From the NCBI GenBank assembly GCA_963762075.1, contig CAVXJC010000001.1, forward strand, positions 124,001 through 188,000: a DNA stretch of 64,000 nucleotides. Direction: 5' to 3'. This DNA comes from JAOUEA01 sp963762075 (GTDB lineage: Bacteria > Actinomycetota > UBA4738 > HRBIN12). How positions within the stretch are numbered: the first letter of the stretch is position 1; the number at the start of each line of letters is the position of its first letter. A model generated the notes under the pieces. It saw only the letters and a list, made by a program, of their open reading frames with translations. It did no database searches and was not told the DNA's origin. Positions 8,780-17,897 of the stretch are shown one piece after another. The position numbers and the translations under genes were made by a program.

Positions 8780-11011
8780 CTAGCCCGCGTCGCCGCCGAG
8801 CACCTGCAGCGACGACCGCCGGTGGATGGCGAGGATCTCCGAGGCCGGGACCGGGCGTGAGAAGAAATACCCTTGTCCGAACGGGCAGCCTCGGTCGGCC
8901 AGGAATCGCCACTCGCCTTCGGTCTCGATGCCCTCGGCGAGCGGCGACATGCCCAGGTTGTGAGCGAGCGAGATCATGGCCGACACCATGCTTGCCGCAT
9001 CGTGATCGAGGTCGACCTCCCGGACGAACGAACGGTCGATCTTCAGGATGTCGACCGGCATATGCTTGAGTCGCGCGAGCGACGAGTATCCGGTGCCGAA
9101 GTCGTCGATGGCGAGCTTCAACCCTCGTTCGTGCATCTGGCCGAGCAGCTCGATCGTGCGATCAGGGTCGGTCATCGCCGTCGATTCCGTGATCTCGACG
9201 GTGACACGTTCGGGGGCCATGCCCGCGATGAGGAGCGGAGCCACCATCTTGGAAACGAGCTCGGGTTGCCAGAGCTGCCGGGGAGAGAGATTGAAGCCCA
9301 CCTCGAGTTCGAGACCCTCGGCACGCCACTGGGCGTCCTGGCGACAGACCTCCTCGACCACCCAGTCGCCGATCGCTTCGATCAGCCCCATCTCCTCGGC
9401 CAACGGGATGAACTCGCCCGGCGGCGTGAGACCACCATTCGACTCGGGCCAGCGGATCAAGGCCTCGACGCCGTACATGTGGCCGGAATCGAGCTCGATC
9501 AAGGGCTGGTAGTGCAGCATCCACTGCTTCTGTTCCACGGCCTTGCGCAGGCGGGTGGACATCGACAGCCGCGTCATCGCATCACCCGAGTCGGAGGTGT
9601 GCACGATCGATCCGCCGGGCCCGCTCTTCTTCGACTGGCGCATCGCCGTCTCGGCGTGTGCGAGGAGGGTCGACGCGTCGCCTGCGTCGCCGGGGAAGAC
9701 GCTGATGCCTTGGCTCGCGGTGAGATACAGCTCCGTGCCCGCGATCTCGAATGCTTGCCGCATCGCTTCCTGGATGCGAGTGGAGACGGCCTCGGCTGCG
9801 ATCGACCCGCCGTCTTGTCCACCGGGCACCGGGGGGCTGATGTCCAGGTCGGCGAGCAACACCAAGAACTCGTCACCGCCCGGTCGCGCGACGAGGTCAG
9901 CGTCCCTCGTGGCTTCATGGAAACGGTGCGCCACCGACTGGATGAGCTTGTCGCCTTGCTCGTGGCCGAGCGAATCGTTGACGAGCTTGAAATCGTCGAG
10001 ATCCACCGAGACCACGGCCACCCCGCTGCCGTTGCGTCGGGCGCGCGCGAGCGAGAGCTCGAGCAGCTCGTCGAACATGGCCCGGTTCGCCATGCCGGTG
10101 AGCTTGTCGTGGTAGGCGAGGTAGGCGATCTGTTCCTCGGCAGCCTTGCGCTCGGTGATGTCGAGCATCACACCCTGGACCAGGCCTGGGCCACCGTCGG
10201 CACCTGCCAACACGATCGCTGAATCGCGGAACCAGAGCACACGGCCGTCCCTGGCAACGAGGCGGTACTCGTACACGAACGGCTGACCGCTCTCACGTCC
10301 ACGCAGGTACGTCTCGATCGCTTCTTCCCGGTCCTCCGGATGCAGCATGCGGGCCCAGAGATCGGGGTCCTCGACGTACTCTTCGGGAGTGCAGCCGAGC
10401 AGCGGCAGGATCTGGGGGCTCACGTAGGTGGTGGTCATCTGCTCATCCGCGATGTCGACGTAGACGATGGCGGGGATCTGTTCCACCAGCGCCCCGTATT
10501 GCGATCGGACCTCGTGGAGCTGACCACGCATCGCGGCGTCGTCGGTCACGTCGAGCATCAGGCCGAGCCAGTACGTCGGTGTGCCGTGCTCGTCACGGAT
10601 CAACACGCAGTCTTCCTTGATCCAGACCTCACGGCCGTCGCGGTGGATCGCTCGATACTCGACATGGAAGGGATCGCCGGTCTGCGCCGCGCGGTCGACC
10701 GCGGAGGTGACTCGCTCTCGGTCGTCCGGGTGCACGCGGTCGACCCACGCATGTGGACGAGCGAGCCATTCTTCTCGAGAGATGCCGAGTAGCGCATCGA
10801 CGCCAGGGCTGACATCGCACACGAGCGCGTCCGGGCCGACGTTCACGAGGTAGATCACGGCGGGCAGGCCGTCGAGGATCCCCCGGTACCGGATCTCAAG
10901 GTCCCGGAGCTGTGCTCCGAGGTCGGCGACGGCGCCATCGACGTCCGTGCTGGGTCGGGCCGCGGTCGATGCATCGAGGGCCGGCTGGATCCTTTGGTCG
11001 CTGAAGCTCAC
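8780..11011 (-). CDS. PAS-PAS-GGDEF-EAL cyclic-di-GMP protein
   Basis: 743 aa, soluble. Two PAS domains (about 40-160 and 170-290, each with an HPDDRE/HPEDRE and HRDG/ARDG sensor pattern, the second ending DITERKAAEEQ), then GGDEF (about 300-470) and EAL (about 490-740). The cyclase signature is intact: RDAD inhibitory motif (369-372) and GGDEF (378-382). The EAL motif (516-518), VEITEST and DDFGTGYSSL (636 on) are also intact, so it could make and break c-di-GMP, with PAS input deciding the balance. It is close in sequence to the protein at 2338-4638 but has PAS where that one has GAF. It ends 10 bases from the convergent helicase gene. Confidence 0.92.
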   Translation of the reverse strand: MSFSDQRIQPALDASTAARPSTDVDGAVADLGAQLRDLEIRYRGILDGLPAVIYLVNVGPDALVCDVSPGVDALLGISREEWLARPHAWVDRVHPDDRERVTSAVDRAAQTGDPFHVEYRAIHRDGREVWIKEDCVLIRDEHGTPTYWLGLMLDVTDDAAMRGQLHEVRSQYGALVEQIPAIVYVDIADEQMTTTYVSPQILPLLGCTPEEYVEDPDLWARMLHPEDREEAIETYLRGRESGQPFVYEYRLVARDGRVLWFRDSAIVLAGADGGPGLVQGVMLDITERKAAEEQIAYLAYHDKLTGMANRAMFDELLELSLARARRNGSGVAVVSVDLDDFKLVNDSLGHEQGDKLIQSVAHRFHEATRDADLVARPGGDEFLVLLADLDISPPVPGGQDGGSIAAEAVSTRIQEAMRQAFEIAGTELYLTASQGISVFPGDAGDASTLLAHAETAMRQSKKSGPGGSIVHTSDSGDAMTRLSMSTRLRKAVEQKQWMLHYQPLIELDSGHMYGVEALIRWPESNGGLTPPGEFIPLAEEMGLIEAIGDWVVEEVCRQDAQWRAEGLELEVGFNLSPRQLWQPELVSKMVAPLLIAGMAPERVTVEITESTAMTDPDRTIELLGQMHERGLKLAIDDFGTGYSSLARLKHMPVDILKIDRSFVREVDLDHDAASMVSAMISLAHNLGMSPLAEGIETEGEWRFLADRGCPFGQGYFFSRPVPASEILAIHRRSSLQVLGGDAG

Positions 11012-11142
11012 GCTGCCGCCGTTTCCGTACGCTCCGAAGGGCCGGATCCTCCGTCCGGCACGGATTACATCGGCATGGTGGAGCGGCAGCTTGAACTCGC
11101 GGCGGCGGGCTCCACCACGAGCGAGCCCCCTTCACGCGGATG

Positions 11143-12009
11143 TCAGCAGGTCGTTTCGTCGGGAAGCAGGGGGCGGAACACCACCGAGTAGCGCCGACCA
11201 TCGCTCGTCCACGGCGTGAGCTGGTTCGCCATCTCCGCGACGGGCCGAAGTTGCTCGGACCACTCGACGTCGGTCACGGTGACGCACCGATATCCGGCGC
11301 CTGCGTCTTCGCCGATGCCTGCAAGCGGGGTTGCGAGCGGCCACTCGACCGGCTTCTGCGGCGGATCGGGCCGGCCGCGCAGGTTCGACGCGAACACGCG
11401 GGAACCATGTGGTTCGAACGCCACAGCCTGTGAGACCGCACGCTCGGGGAGCCATGTCTCGAGCGACCCGAGCTGCTCGACGAGATGAAGCAAGAGATTC
11501 CGCGCCTGGAATTCATCGTCTGACATGCCGGGCATCTGAGTGCCCGTTTCGCTCAGGGCGTAGATGCGCATGGTGCGATCGACATCGCCGAACCGCGCGG
11601 TGAATACCGTCTCGGGCGCGTCGGCGATGCCCACCGACCCCATGTCGGTGAGGTCGCCGACGGAGTCGAGGTTCGCGTCGAGCGCAGCCTCGAGGATCGC
11701 CTGGATGCCAGCCTCGTCGATCGTCACGGTCTCGATCGCTGGAAGCGCGGGGCCTGGATAGATCTCGATCTGCGGGCCTGGACGCACGATCGTGCCGTCG
11801 CCGTAGAGGGAGAACGACGGGAGGTTCGTGAGCTGGAACTCGGGCGGGGTGAACCCACCCTCGTACCCCCATCGCAGCAAGAGATCATCGGGTCCAGCGC
11901 CGTGAGGGATTCCCGTCGGGGGCGATCCGTCGCGAGGAGTGGAGGCGTCGGCACACGCGGACAGCAGGAGGGCAGCGAGGGCAAGGGGAGCGATGGGTCG
12001 CAGGCTCAC
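11143..12009 (-). CDS. Secreted lipoprotein of unknown function
   Basis: 288 aa from GTG 12009, preceded by GGAAGGA. The N-terminus is a lipoprotein signal peptide (LALAALLLSAC) with the acylated Cys at position 19, then a Ser/Pro/Gly-rich linker. The mature part has repeated LLRWGYEGGF and GDGTIVRPGPQIEIYPGPALP-type stretches seen in actinobacterial lipoproteins of unknown role, and ends in Cys. An in-frame upstream start exists but would bury the signal peptide. It lies between the second GGDEF-EAL gene and the divergent threonine dehydrogenase gene. No enzymatic motif was found. Confidence 0.75.
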   Translation of the reverse strand: MSLRPIAPLALAALLLSACADASTPRDGSPPTGIPHGAGPDDLLLRWGYEGGFTPPEFQLTNLPSFSLYGDGTIVRPGPQIEIYPGPALPAIETVTIDEAGIQAILEAALDANLDSVGDLTDMGSVGIADAPETVFTARFGDVDRTMRIYALSETGTQMPGMSDDEFQARNLLLHLVEQLGSLETWLPERAVSQAVAFEPHGSRVFASNLRGRPDPPQKPVEWPLATPLAGIGEDAGAGYRCVTVTDVEWSEQLRPVAEMANQLTPWTSDGRRYSVVFRPLLPDETTC

Positions 12010-12091
12010 GGGTCGTCCTTCCGGTCGGATGAGGACATGTCTGACGCGCTGGCGATCCGGTCGGGTTCCCGGAGCAGGGTAACCTGCGAGC

Positions 12092-13159
12092 GTGAGCGGA
12101 ACGATGCGGGCTCTGCGCAAGACGGTGCGCGGCCCCGGCGCCGAGCTCGTCGAGATCGCGATCCCCGCACCCGGCGACGATGAGGTGCTGGTGCGGGTGC
12201 ACGGCGCCTCGATCTGCGGCACCGACCTGCACATGCTCGAATGGAACGAGTGGGCCGACAAGCGCATCGGCTCGGTGCCGATGACGTTCGGCCACGAGAT
12301 GGCCGGCACGGTGCACGCGGTGGGCGCCGAGGTGCATCACCTGCAGCCGGGCACGTTCGTCGCGGCAGAGACGCATATCGCGTGCGGGCACTGCTCCACC
12401 TGCCAGACGGGCCGGGCGCACATCTGCGAGAACCTGCGCATCCTCGGGGTCGACACCGAGGGCGCCTTCGCTGAGTACGTAGTGCTGCCGGCCACGAACG
12501 CGTGGGTCGTGGGCGAGGGCATCGACCCAGACGTCGCCTCGATCATGGAACCCTTCGGCAACGCCGTGCATGCGGCGTTCGGCACGGGGGGTGGCGAGGA
12601 CATCGCCACCAACGTGGTTGCCGTGATCGGGTGCGGCCCGATCGGCATGTTCGCGGTCGGTGTGGTTCGCTCGCTCGGTGCGTTCGAGGTGATTGCGATC
12701 GAACCCAACGGCTATCGACGTGAGAAGGCTCGGGAGATGGGCGCCGATGTGCTCATCGACCCCGCCGAGACCGACCCGGTCGCCGCCGTGCTTGAGCGGA
12801 CGAAAGGCGTGGGGGCTGAGGTCGTGCTCGAGATGAGCGGCAACGCGACGGCGATCGATCAGGGCACGCGCGTGCTCGCACGCGGCGGACGCATGTCGCT
12901 CCTGGGACTTCCCGACGCCTCGGTCGCGCTCGACCTGAACGATCAAGTCATCTTCAAGGAAGCCCGCCTCCAGGGCATCACCGGGCGCGAGATGTTCCGC
13001 ACGTGGCAGCAGACGACGACCCTGTTGTCGACGGGTCGCGTCGACGTCTTGCCCGTGATCACGCATCGGTTTGGCTTCGAACAGTGGCGGGAGGCGTTCG
13101 AGACCACGGCCTCGGGCCACTCCGGCAAGGTGATCCTCGCGCCGAACGGCGCGGGATGA
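12092..13159 (+). CDS. tdh: L-threonine 3-dehydrogenase
   Basis: 355 aa. Zinc medium-chain dehydrogenase that oxidises threonine with NAD to 2-amino-3-ketobutyrate, the substrate of the next gene. Catalytic-zinc residues Cys42 and His68-Glu69 (GHEM) and the structural-zinc cysteines 98, 101, 104 and 112 (CGHCSTCQTGRAHIC) are all present, as is the dinucleotide motif IGCGPIGMFAV. The GTG at 12092 is used here; an ATG at 12104 behind GAGCGG is an equally good start. The last codons (APNGAG, stop) form the first copy of the 26-bp tandem repeat that continues to kbl. Together tdh and kbl convert threonine to glycine and acetyl-CoA. Confidence 0.92.
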   Translation: MSGTMRALRKTVRGPGAELVEIAIPAPGDDEVLVRVHGASICGTDLHMLEWNEWADKRIGSVPMTFGHEMAGTVHAVGAEVHHLQPGTFVAAETHIACGHCSTCQTGRAHICENLRILGVDTEGAFAEYVVLPATNAWVVGEGIDPDVASIMEPFGNAVHAAFGTGGGEDIATNVVAVIGCGPIGMFAVGVVRSLGAFEVIAIEPNGYRREKAREMGADVLIDPAETDPVAAVLERTKGVGAEVVLEMSGNATAIDQGTRVLARGGRMSLLGLPDASVALDLNDQVIFKEARLQGITGREMFRTWQQTTTLLSTGRVDVLPVITHRFGFEQWREAFETTASGHSGKVILAPNGAG

Positions 13160-13258
13160 GGATGGCGCCGAACGGCGCGGGATGAGGATGGCGCCGAACG
13201 GCGCGGGATGAGGATGGCGCCGAACGGCGCGGGATGAGGATGGCGCCGAACGGCGCGG
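13139..13258 (+). repeat. 26-bp tandem repeat, about 4.6 copies, between tdh and kbl
   Basis: Units start at 13139, 13165, 13191, 13217 and 13243 (last one 16 bases). Each carries the inverted repeat GCGCCGAACGGCGC (6-bp arms). Each full unit also contains an ATG-to-TGA mini-ORF encoding MAPNGAG. The TGA is followed by GG and then the next ATG, so mini-ORFs begin at 13162, 13188, 13214 and 13240. The first unit is the coding tail and stop of tdh. The last mini-ORF ends at 13266, overlapping the kbl ATG. Copies are identical by eye, pointing to recent expansion. Confidence 0.95.
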
Positions 13259-13262
13259 AGGG

Positions 13263-14450
13263 ATGAACTTGACCGATTCGCTCGAGTTCTTGAAGCAGGA
13301 GCTGACCTCTCTCGAGCGAGATGGACTGCTGCTGCGTCCGCGCACGCTCGAAGGCCCGCAGGGCGCGCGAGCTCGCTACGACGGGCGCGACGTGATCAAC
13401 CTCGCGTCGAACAACTACCTAGGGCTCGCGAACCATCCACGACTGAACGAGGCAGCGAGCCGGGCCGCGAAGGAACTCGGTGCGGGATCGGGCGCCGTGA
13501 GAACCATCGCCGGCCAGATGACGATGCATCGTGAGCTGGAGTCGCGATTCGCGGCGTTCAAGCACGCGGAAGCATCACTCATGTTCCAGTCGGGGTTCAC
13601 GTCGAACGCGGGCACGGTGGCGGCGATCCTCACGAAGGACGACGTGATCGTCTCCGATCGCCTCAACCATGCATCGATCATCGATGGCGCGCGGCTGTCG
13701 CGAGCAGAGATTGCGGTATTCGATCATCGAGATGTCGACCACGCCGACCGTCTGCTGGCGGAGACCGCGAAGGGGGGGCGCCGCCAACTGCTGATCACCG
13801 ATGGTGTGTTCTCGATGGACGGTGACATCGCGCCCCTGCCCGACCTCCTCGATGTCGCCGAGCGACACGGCGCGATCATGATGGTCGACGACGCACACGC
13901 TACCGGTGTGCTGGGTGACGGCGGTGCCGGCACCGTCGAGCACTTCGGATTGCGCGGTCGTGTTGATATCCAGGTCGGCACGCTTTCGAAAGCTATCGGC
14001 GTGATCGGAGGGTTCATCGCCGGTCCGCCGCACCTGATCGAGTGGCTGCAGAACCGAGGGCGTCCCTACCTGTTCTCGACGAGCGCACCTCCGCCCGTGG
14101 TCGCGGCGTGCATCGCCGCGCTCGATGTGATCGCCGACGAACCAGATCGACTCGAGCGCCTGTGGTCGAACACCGACCGACTCAAGACCGGCTTGCGCGA
14201 GCTTGGGTTCGACACTGGCACGAGCGAGACACCGATCACGCCCGTGATCACCGGCGAGGAGAAAGCGACTCAGACCTTCTCGCGCCGCCTGTTCGAAGAG
14301 GGCGTGTTCTGCCCGGCGATCGTGTTTCCGACGGTCGGCAAGGGCATCGCGCGCGTCCGAACGATCGTCACCGCGGATCACACCGATGACGACGTGCGCG
14401 AGGCTCTCGAGGTCTTCGAGCGGGTGGGCTCGGAACTCGGGTTGCGCTGA
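13263..14450 (+). CDS. kbl: Glycine C-acetyltransferase (2-amino-3-ketobutyrate CoA ligase)
   Basis: 395 aa, PLP enzyme of the alpha-oxoamine synthase family. It cleaves 2-amino-3-ketobutyrate with CoA to glycine and acetyl-CoA, completing the threonine route begun by tdh just upstream. The Schiff-base lysine is Lys243 (GTLSKAIGVIGGF). DDAHATGVLG (209-218) and NHASIIDGARLS (136-147) are the usual PLP and substrate contacts. ASNNYLGLANHPR near the N-terminus is typical. The ATG at 13263 has GGAGGG directly against it, so a TTG at 13269 with a 6-base spacer may be the real start. It overlaps the last mini-ORF of the tandem repeat. Confidence 0.95.
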   Translation: MNLTDSLEFLKQELTSLERDGLLLRPRTLEGPQGARARYDGRDVINLASNNYLGLANHPRLNEAASRAAKELGAGSGAVRTIAGQMTMHRELESRFAAFKHAEASLMFQSGFTSNAGTVAAILTKDDVIVSDRLNHASIIDGARLSRAEIAVFDHRDVDHADRLLAETAKGGRRQLLITDGVFSMDGDIAPLPDLLDVAERHGAIMMVDDAHATGVLGDGGAGTVEHFGLRGRVDIQVGTLSKAIGVIGGFIAGPPHLIEWLQNRGRPYLFSTSAPPPVVAACIAALDVIADEPDRLERLWSNTDRLKTGLRELGFDTGTSETPITPVITGEEKATQTFSRRLFEEGVFCPAIVFPTVGKGIARVRTIVTADHTDDDVREALEVFERVGSELGLR

Positions 14451-14476
14451 GAGTCGGCCGTCGGCCTCTGGCCAAT

Positions 14477-15205
14477 CTAGGCGCGGGTCACGACGCGCGC
14501 TTCGATGCCTGCGAGCAGCAGATCGAGCCCGAACTCGAACTGTTCGTCGGGGTCGCAATCAGCGAGGTGGGGCAACGCCTCGACGATGCACGGCAGCGCG
14601 TCCGCCGGAAGGGATTGGGCGAAGTTCTCGTCGGGCATCTTGGCGTGCACCCTGGTGAGGTCTGGCGCCCTCATCTTCGGCGCCGTGCCGGCTGAGAACA
14701 TCGCGCCGACCTCCATCATCACCACGCCCATGATGTAACCACCGATCACGTTGAAGACTTGCACGCCGTCACGCGCATCCATGCCTGACCGCGAGATCAC
14801 GCGGAGCGCGAATTCCATGGGCATCAGTGATTCGAGATCGGTCATTGGGCGCTGGCGGTCGGCCCAGAGCGCGATCACATTGGGATGTTCGCGAAGCACG
14901 CGTCGCCACTCCCGGGCCCCATCACGCGCCACTTCGATCCATGGGCGATCCTCTGGTGGGTAGCGGAAATCGCGCATGACGCGCGCACACACGCCGTCGA
15001 GCAGGTCTTCCTTGTCGCGGACATGGTGATAGAGCGACATCGCTTCGACGCCCACCTCGCGGGCCACCCGGCGCATCGAGACCGCATCGAGATCTTCCGC
15101 GTCCATGATGGCCAAAGCTGCGTCGACGATGCGGTCCCGGTTGAGGCGCTCTTTGGTGGGAGCGTCGATCTCCGCCTGTTTCCGGGTTCGTGCAGGCATC
15201 GGCAT
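14477..15205 (-). CDS. TetR-family transcriptional repressor
   Basis: 242 aa. The N-terminal helix-turn-helix (about 23-68, RDRIVDAALAIMDAEDLDAVSMRRVAREVGV...LYHHVRDK) is classic TetR; the C-terminal half resembles the TetR_C ligand-binding class. It diverges from the MMPL exporter gene, and the 139 bases between them hold overlapping inverted repeats and a strong promoter for the exporter. The natural model is repression of the exporter, and probably of itself, relieved by an exported compound. The ligand cannot be read from sequence. Confidence 0.9.
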   Translation of the reverse strand: MPMPARTRKQAEIDAPTKERLNRDRIVDAALAIMDAEDLDAVSMRRVAREVGVEAMSLYHHVRDKEDLLDGVCARVMRDFRYPPEDRPWIEVARDGAREWRRVLREHPNVIALWADRQRPMTDLESLMPMEFALRVISRSGMDARDGVQVFNVIGGYIMGVVMMEVGAMFSAGTAPKMRAPDLTRVHAKMPDENFAQSLPADALPCIVEALPHLADCDPDEQFEFGLDLLLAGIEARVVTRA

Positions 15206-15244
15206 CGTTCTCCGAAGGTTTTCCCGATCGTTCCTGGATCGGGG

Positions 15245-15299
15245 TTGACAGGCTTACGGTGTATACCTATGCTCCCATACGCCGTAAGCATACACCGTA
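15245..15299 (+). promoter_or_regulatory. Promoter and operator palindromes between tetR and the MMPL exporter
   Basis: A near-consensus promoter faces the exporter: TTGACA at 15245-15250, 17-base spacer, TATGCT at 15268-15273. Two nested inverted repeats cover it: GCTTACGG (15252-15259) with CCGTAAGC (15282-15289), and TACGGTGTAT (15255-15264) with ATACACCGTA (15290-15299). The arms sit in the promoter spacer and just past the -10, where a bound TetR dimer would block RNA polymerase. The region is notably less GC-rich than its surroundings. Confidence 0.8.
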
Positions 15300-15344
15300 C
15301 GTCAATGATCGGTCGACACGGTCGACGAGAAGGGGGAAACGGGG

Positions 15345-17897
15345 ATGCGAGTCAATCCCGAATCACTCGCACAAGCGAGCAGCCGGCACCCGTGGAGGAC
15401 GGTCGGCATCTGGGTCGTGCTGTTGATCGCGGGTGTGGCGTCGGCCGCGACCCTGCTCGGCCAGGCGCTCACCACCGATTTCGACTTCACCAACTCGCCG
15501 GAGGCCAAGAGCGCCCAGCAGATCCTCGAGCGAGGCAAACTCGCCGACGACGCGATCTCTGAGACCTTCGTCGTCGCCGGCGACGCCGGTGCGATCGAGG
15601 ATCCGGCGTTCGTCGAGCGCGTGAACGGATTCATCACCGGGCTCCAGGACCTCGGGCCTGATGTCTTCGTCGCACTTCCCGCCGCGTTCCCGCTGACCGA
15701 GGAGCAGGCCGCGGACCCGCAGGTCGCGGCACTCGGCCCGATCCCCTCCGACGACGGTTCGGCCGTGTTGTTCACGGGCGTCTACACCGGTGACATCGAC
15801 GAGGCGACCCCGCATTTCGAGGACGTGGAGGCTGCCCGCGAGGACGCTTCCGGCGACGGCATCGAGGCCCACATGCTGGGGGCGGTGAGCTCCTCGGAGG
15901 ATTTCAGGGTCATCTCGGAGGAGGACCTCGCCTTCGGCGAAAGCATCGGCGTCACGGCTGCCATCATCGTGTTGCTGATCGTGTTCGGAGCGATCGTCGC
16001 GGGGTTGCTTCCCCTGCTGAAGACGGTCCTGTTCACGCTGCCCATCACGCTCGGCATCGTCGGGTTGTTGGGCACGCTGTGGGACTTCAGCTTCTTCACG
16101 CCGAACCTGATCACGATGATGGGCATCGCGGTCGGCGTCGACTATGCGCTGTTCATCGTCTCGCGCTACCGGGAGGAACGTCACCATGGCCGCGAGAAGC
16201 ATGACGCCATCCGGGCATCGGGCGCGACCGCATCTCGTGCGGTGTTCTTCAGCGGCATGACCGTCGTGTTGGCACTCGCAGGCATGCTGCTCGTGCCGAC
16301 CACCATCTTCCGGAGCCTCGCGGGCGGCGCCATCGTCGTGGTGCTGGTTTCGGTGGCTTCGTCGATGACCCTGTTGCCTGCGGTGCTCGCGTTGCTGGGT
16401 GACCGCGTCAACTGGCCCTACCTGTCCCGCATGCCGACACTCGCGGTGTTCATCGCCATGCTCGCAGGCGGCGCCTTGGTCGGCGGGCTCGCTGCGATGG
16501 GCGCTCCGGCGCTGGCGCCGATAGGCGGCCTCGTCGGATTCGTCGCCATGGGAATCATCGTCAACCGCATGTTGCAGCGAGGGCGGTTCTCCCGATTCTC
16601 CCGCCCGGAAGGGTCGAGCCTCAGTACCGAGGGCGGATTCTGGGACCGCGTCACCCGGGTCGTCATGGGCCGACCGGTCGTGTGGCTCGCGCTCGGAGGC
16701 GCGATCATGGTCGCGCTGTCGCTTCCGTACTGGTTCCAGGGACACCCCGAGGACGACGGTCGCGGTATCAAGACCGGGCTCGCCGGCATCGGCACGCTGC
16801 CCGACGGGGTGCAGAGCAAGGAGGCGTTCGACATCATCGTCGAGCGGTTCCCCGAGGCCGGCGCTCAGTCATCGGTCGACCTGGTGATCCAAGCCGATGG
16901 CGTCGGTACCGCCGGAGAGGAACCCGGCGCACCCGGTCAGCTCGCATCCGAGTACGCCACGGCCGTACAGGCTCTGGAGTCGGCGATCGCGGGTGACAAC
17001 AGGCTCGGCACGCCGGCCGCCCCCCTCGTCAGCCAGGACGGAACGGTGGCCCTGATCCAGATCCCGTTGGCGGGAGCGGCGACAGACCCGCAAGGCGAGG
17101 TCGCGGTCGCGACGATCTCGAGTCTCCGGGAGACCTATGTGCCCGAGGCATTCGATGGCACTGCGGCGACCGTGCTGGTCGGCGGCGACACGGCGTTCGT
17201 GAAGGATTTCTTCGACATCTCCGACACCTACACTCCTCTGATCATCTTGGTGGTGCTCGGGTTGTCGTTCCTGTTGCTCACGGTCGTGTTCCGCTCGATC
17301 GTGGTGCCCGTGAAGGCGATCATCATGAACCTGCTGTCGGTGGGCGCCGCGTACGGGCTCATCGTGCTGGTGTTCCAGAAGGGGGGACCCGCATTCGGCG
17401 AGTCGATCGCGAACCTGTTCGGGTTCCAGCAAGTCGACGCGATCGAATCGTGGCTGCCACTGTTCCTGTTCTCGATCCTGTTCGGCCTGTCGATGGACTA
17501 CCACGTGTTCCTGCTCACGCGTATCCGGGAGCAGTACGACAAGACGCACGACAACGCCGGTGCGGTCGCGTACGGGCTGCGCACGACAGGCGGCATCATC
17601 ACGGGCGCCGCGATCATCATGGTGGCGGTGTTCGCAGGGTTCGCGGCCGGACGGCTCACGTCATTGGAGCAGATGGGATTCGGCCTCGCCGTCGCCGTGT
17701 TCCTCGACGCGACTGTGGTGAGGTCGATCCTGGTTCCGTCGACGATGCGATTGCTTGGCGACCGCAACTGGTACCTGCCCGGCTGGTTGCAGTGGCTGCC
17801 CAACATCGACGTGGAAGGTCACAACGTGGCGGATGAGCCCGCAGTCGTGGTCCCCGACAGTCCGGCGGAGCTGGTGGAGGCAGACGCCACGGAATGA
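15345..17897 (+). CDS. MMPL/RND-family membrane exporter
   Basis: 850 aa with two MMPL halves. Each has an N-terminal helix, a periplasmic loop (about 40-195 and 455-625) and a bundle of helices. The conserved Asp-Tyr pairs lie at 266-267 (GVDYALFIVSRYREE) and 718-719 (SMDYHVFLLTRIREQYD); these are the proton-relay positions of MMPL transporters. Predicted to use the proton gradient to export a lipid or hydrophobic compound. It diverges from a TetR gene that probably represses it. Its stop overlaps the ATG of the next gene by 4 bases, so the luciferase-like enzyme is likely co-expressed. Confidence 0.92.
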   Translation: MRVNPESLAQASSRHPWRTVGIWVVLLIAGVASAATLLGQALTTDFDFTNSPEAKSAQQILERGKLADDAISETFVVAGDAGAIEDPAFVERVNGFITGLQDLGPDVFVALPAAFPLTEEQAADPQVAALGPIPSDDGSAVLFTGVYTGDIDEATPHFEDVEAAREDASGDGIEAHMLGAVSSSEDFRVISEEDLAFGESIGVTAAIIVLLIVFGAIVAGLLPLLKTVLFTLPITLGIVGLLGTLWDFSFFTPNLITMMGIAVGVDYALFIVSRYREERHHGREKHDAIRASGATASRAVFFSGMTVVLALAGMLLVPTTIFRSLAGGAIVVVLVSVASSMTLLPAVLALLGDRVNWPYLSRMPTLAVFIAMLAGGALVGGLAAMGAPALAPIGGLVGFVAMGIIVNRMLQRGRFSRFSRPEGSSLSTEGGFWDRVTRVVMGRPVVWLALGGAIMVALSLPYWFQGHPEDDGRGIKTGLAGIGTLPDGVQSKEAFDIIVERFPEAGAQSSVDLVIQADGVGTAGEEPGAPGQLASEYATAVQALESAIAGDNRLGTPAAPLVSQDGTVALIQIPLAGAATDPQGEVAVATISSLRETYVPEAFDGTAATVLVGGDTAFVKDFFDISDTYTPLIILVVLGLSFLLLTVVFRSIVVPVKAIIMNLLSVGAAYGLIVLVFQKGGPAFGESIANLFGFQQVDAIESWLPLFLFSILFGLSMDYHVFLLTRIREQYDKTHDNAGAVAYGLRTTGGIITGAAIIMVAVFAGFAAGRLTSLEQMGFGLAVAVFLDATVVRSILVPSTMRLLGDRNWYLPGWLQWLPNIDVEGHNVADEPAVVVPDSPAELVEADATE

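Noticed and set aside
12010..12309. An N-terminal extension of the lipoprotein gene to 12309
   Set aside because: It would overlap tdh and put 100 residues in front of a good lipoprotein signal peptide with its own ribosome binding site.
13139..13258. The tandem repeat as a CRISPR array
   Set aside because: Units are adjacent with no spacers and no cas genes are nearby.
11885..13345. A 486-codon minus-strand frame covering tdh
   Set aside because: It is a shadow of tdh and runs through the tandem repeat. The plus-strand zinc-site cysteines prove tdh is the real gene.
14451..14476. GGCC-type inverted repeats after kbl as a terminator
   Set aside because: Arms are only 4-5 bases with unsuitable loops and there is no T-tract; such words are expected by chance in this GC-rich sequence.
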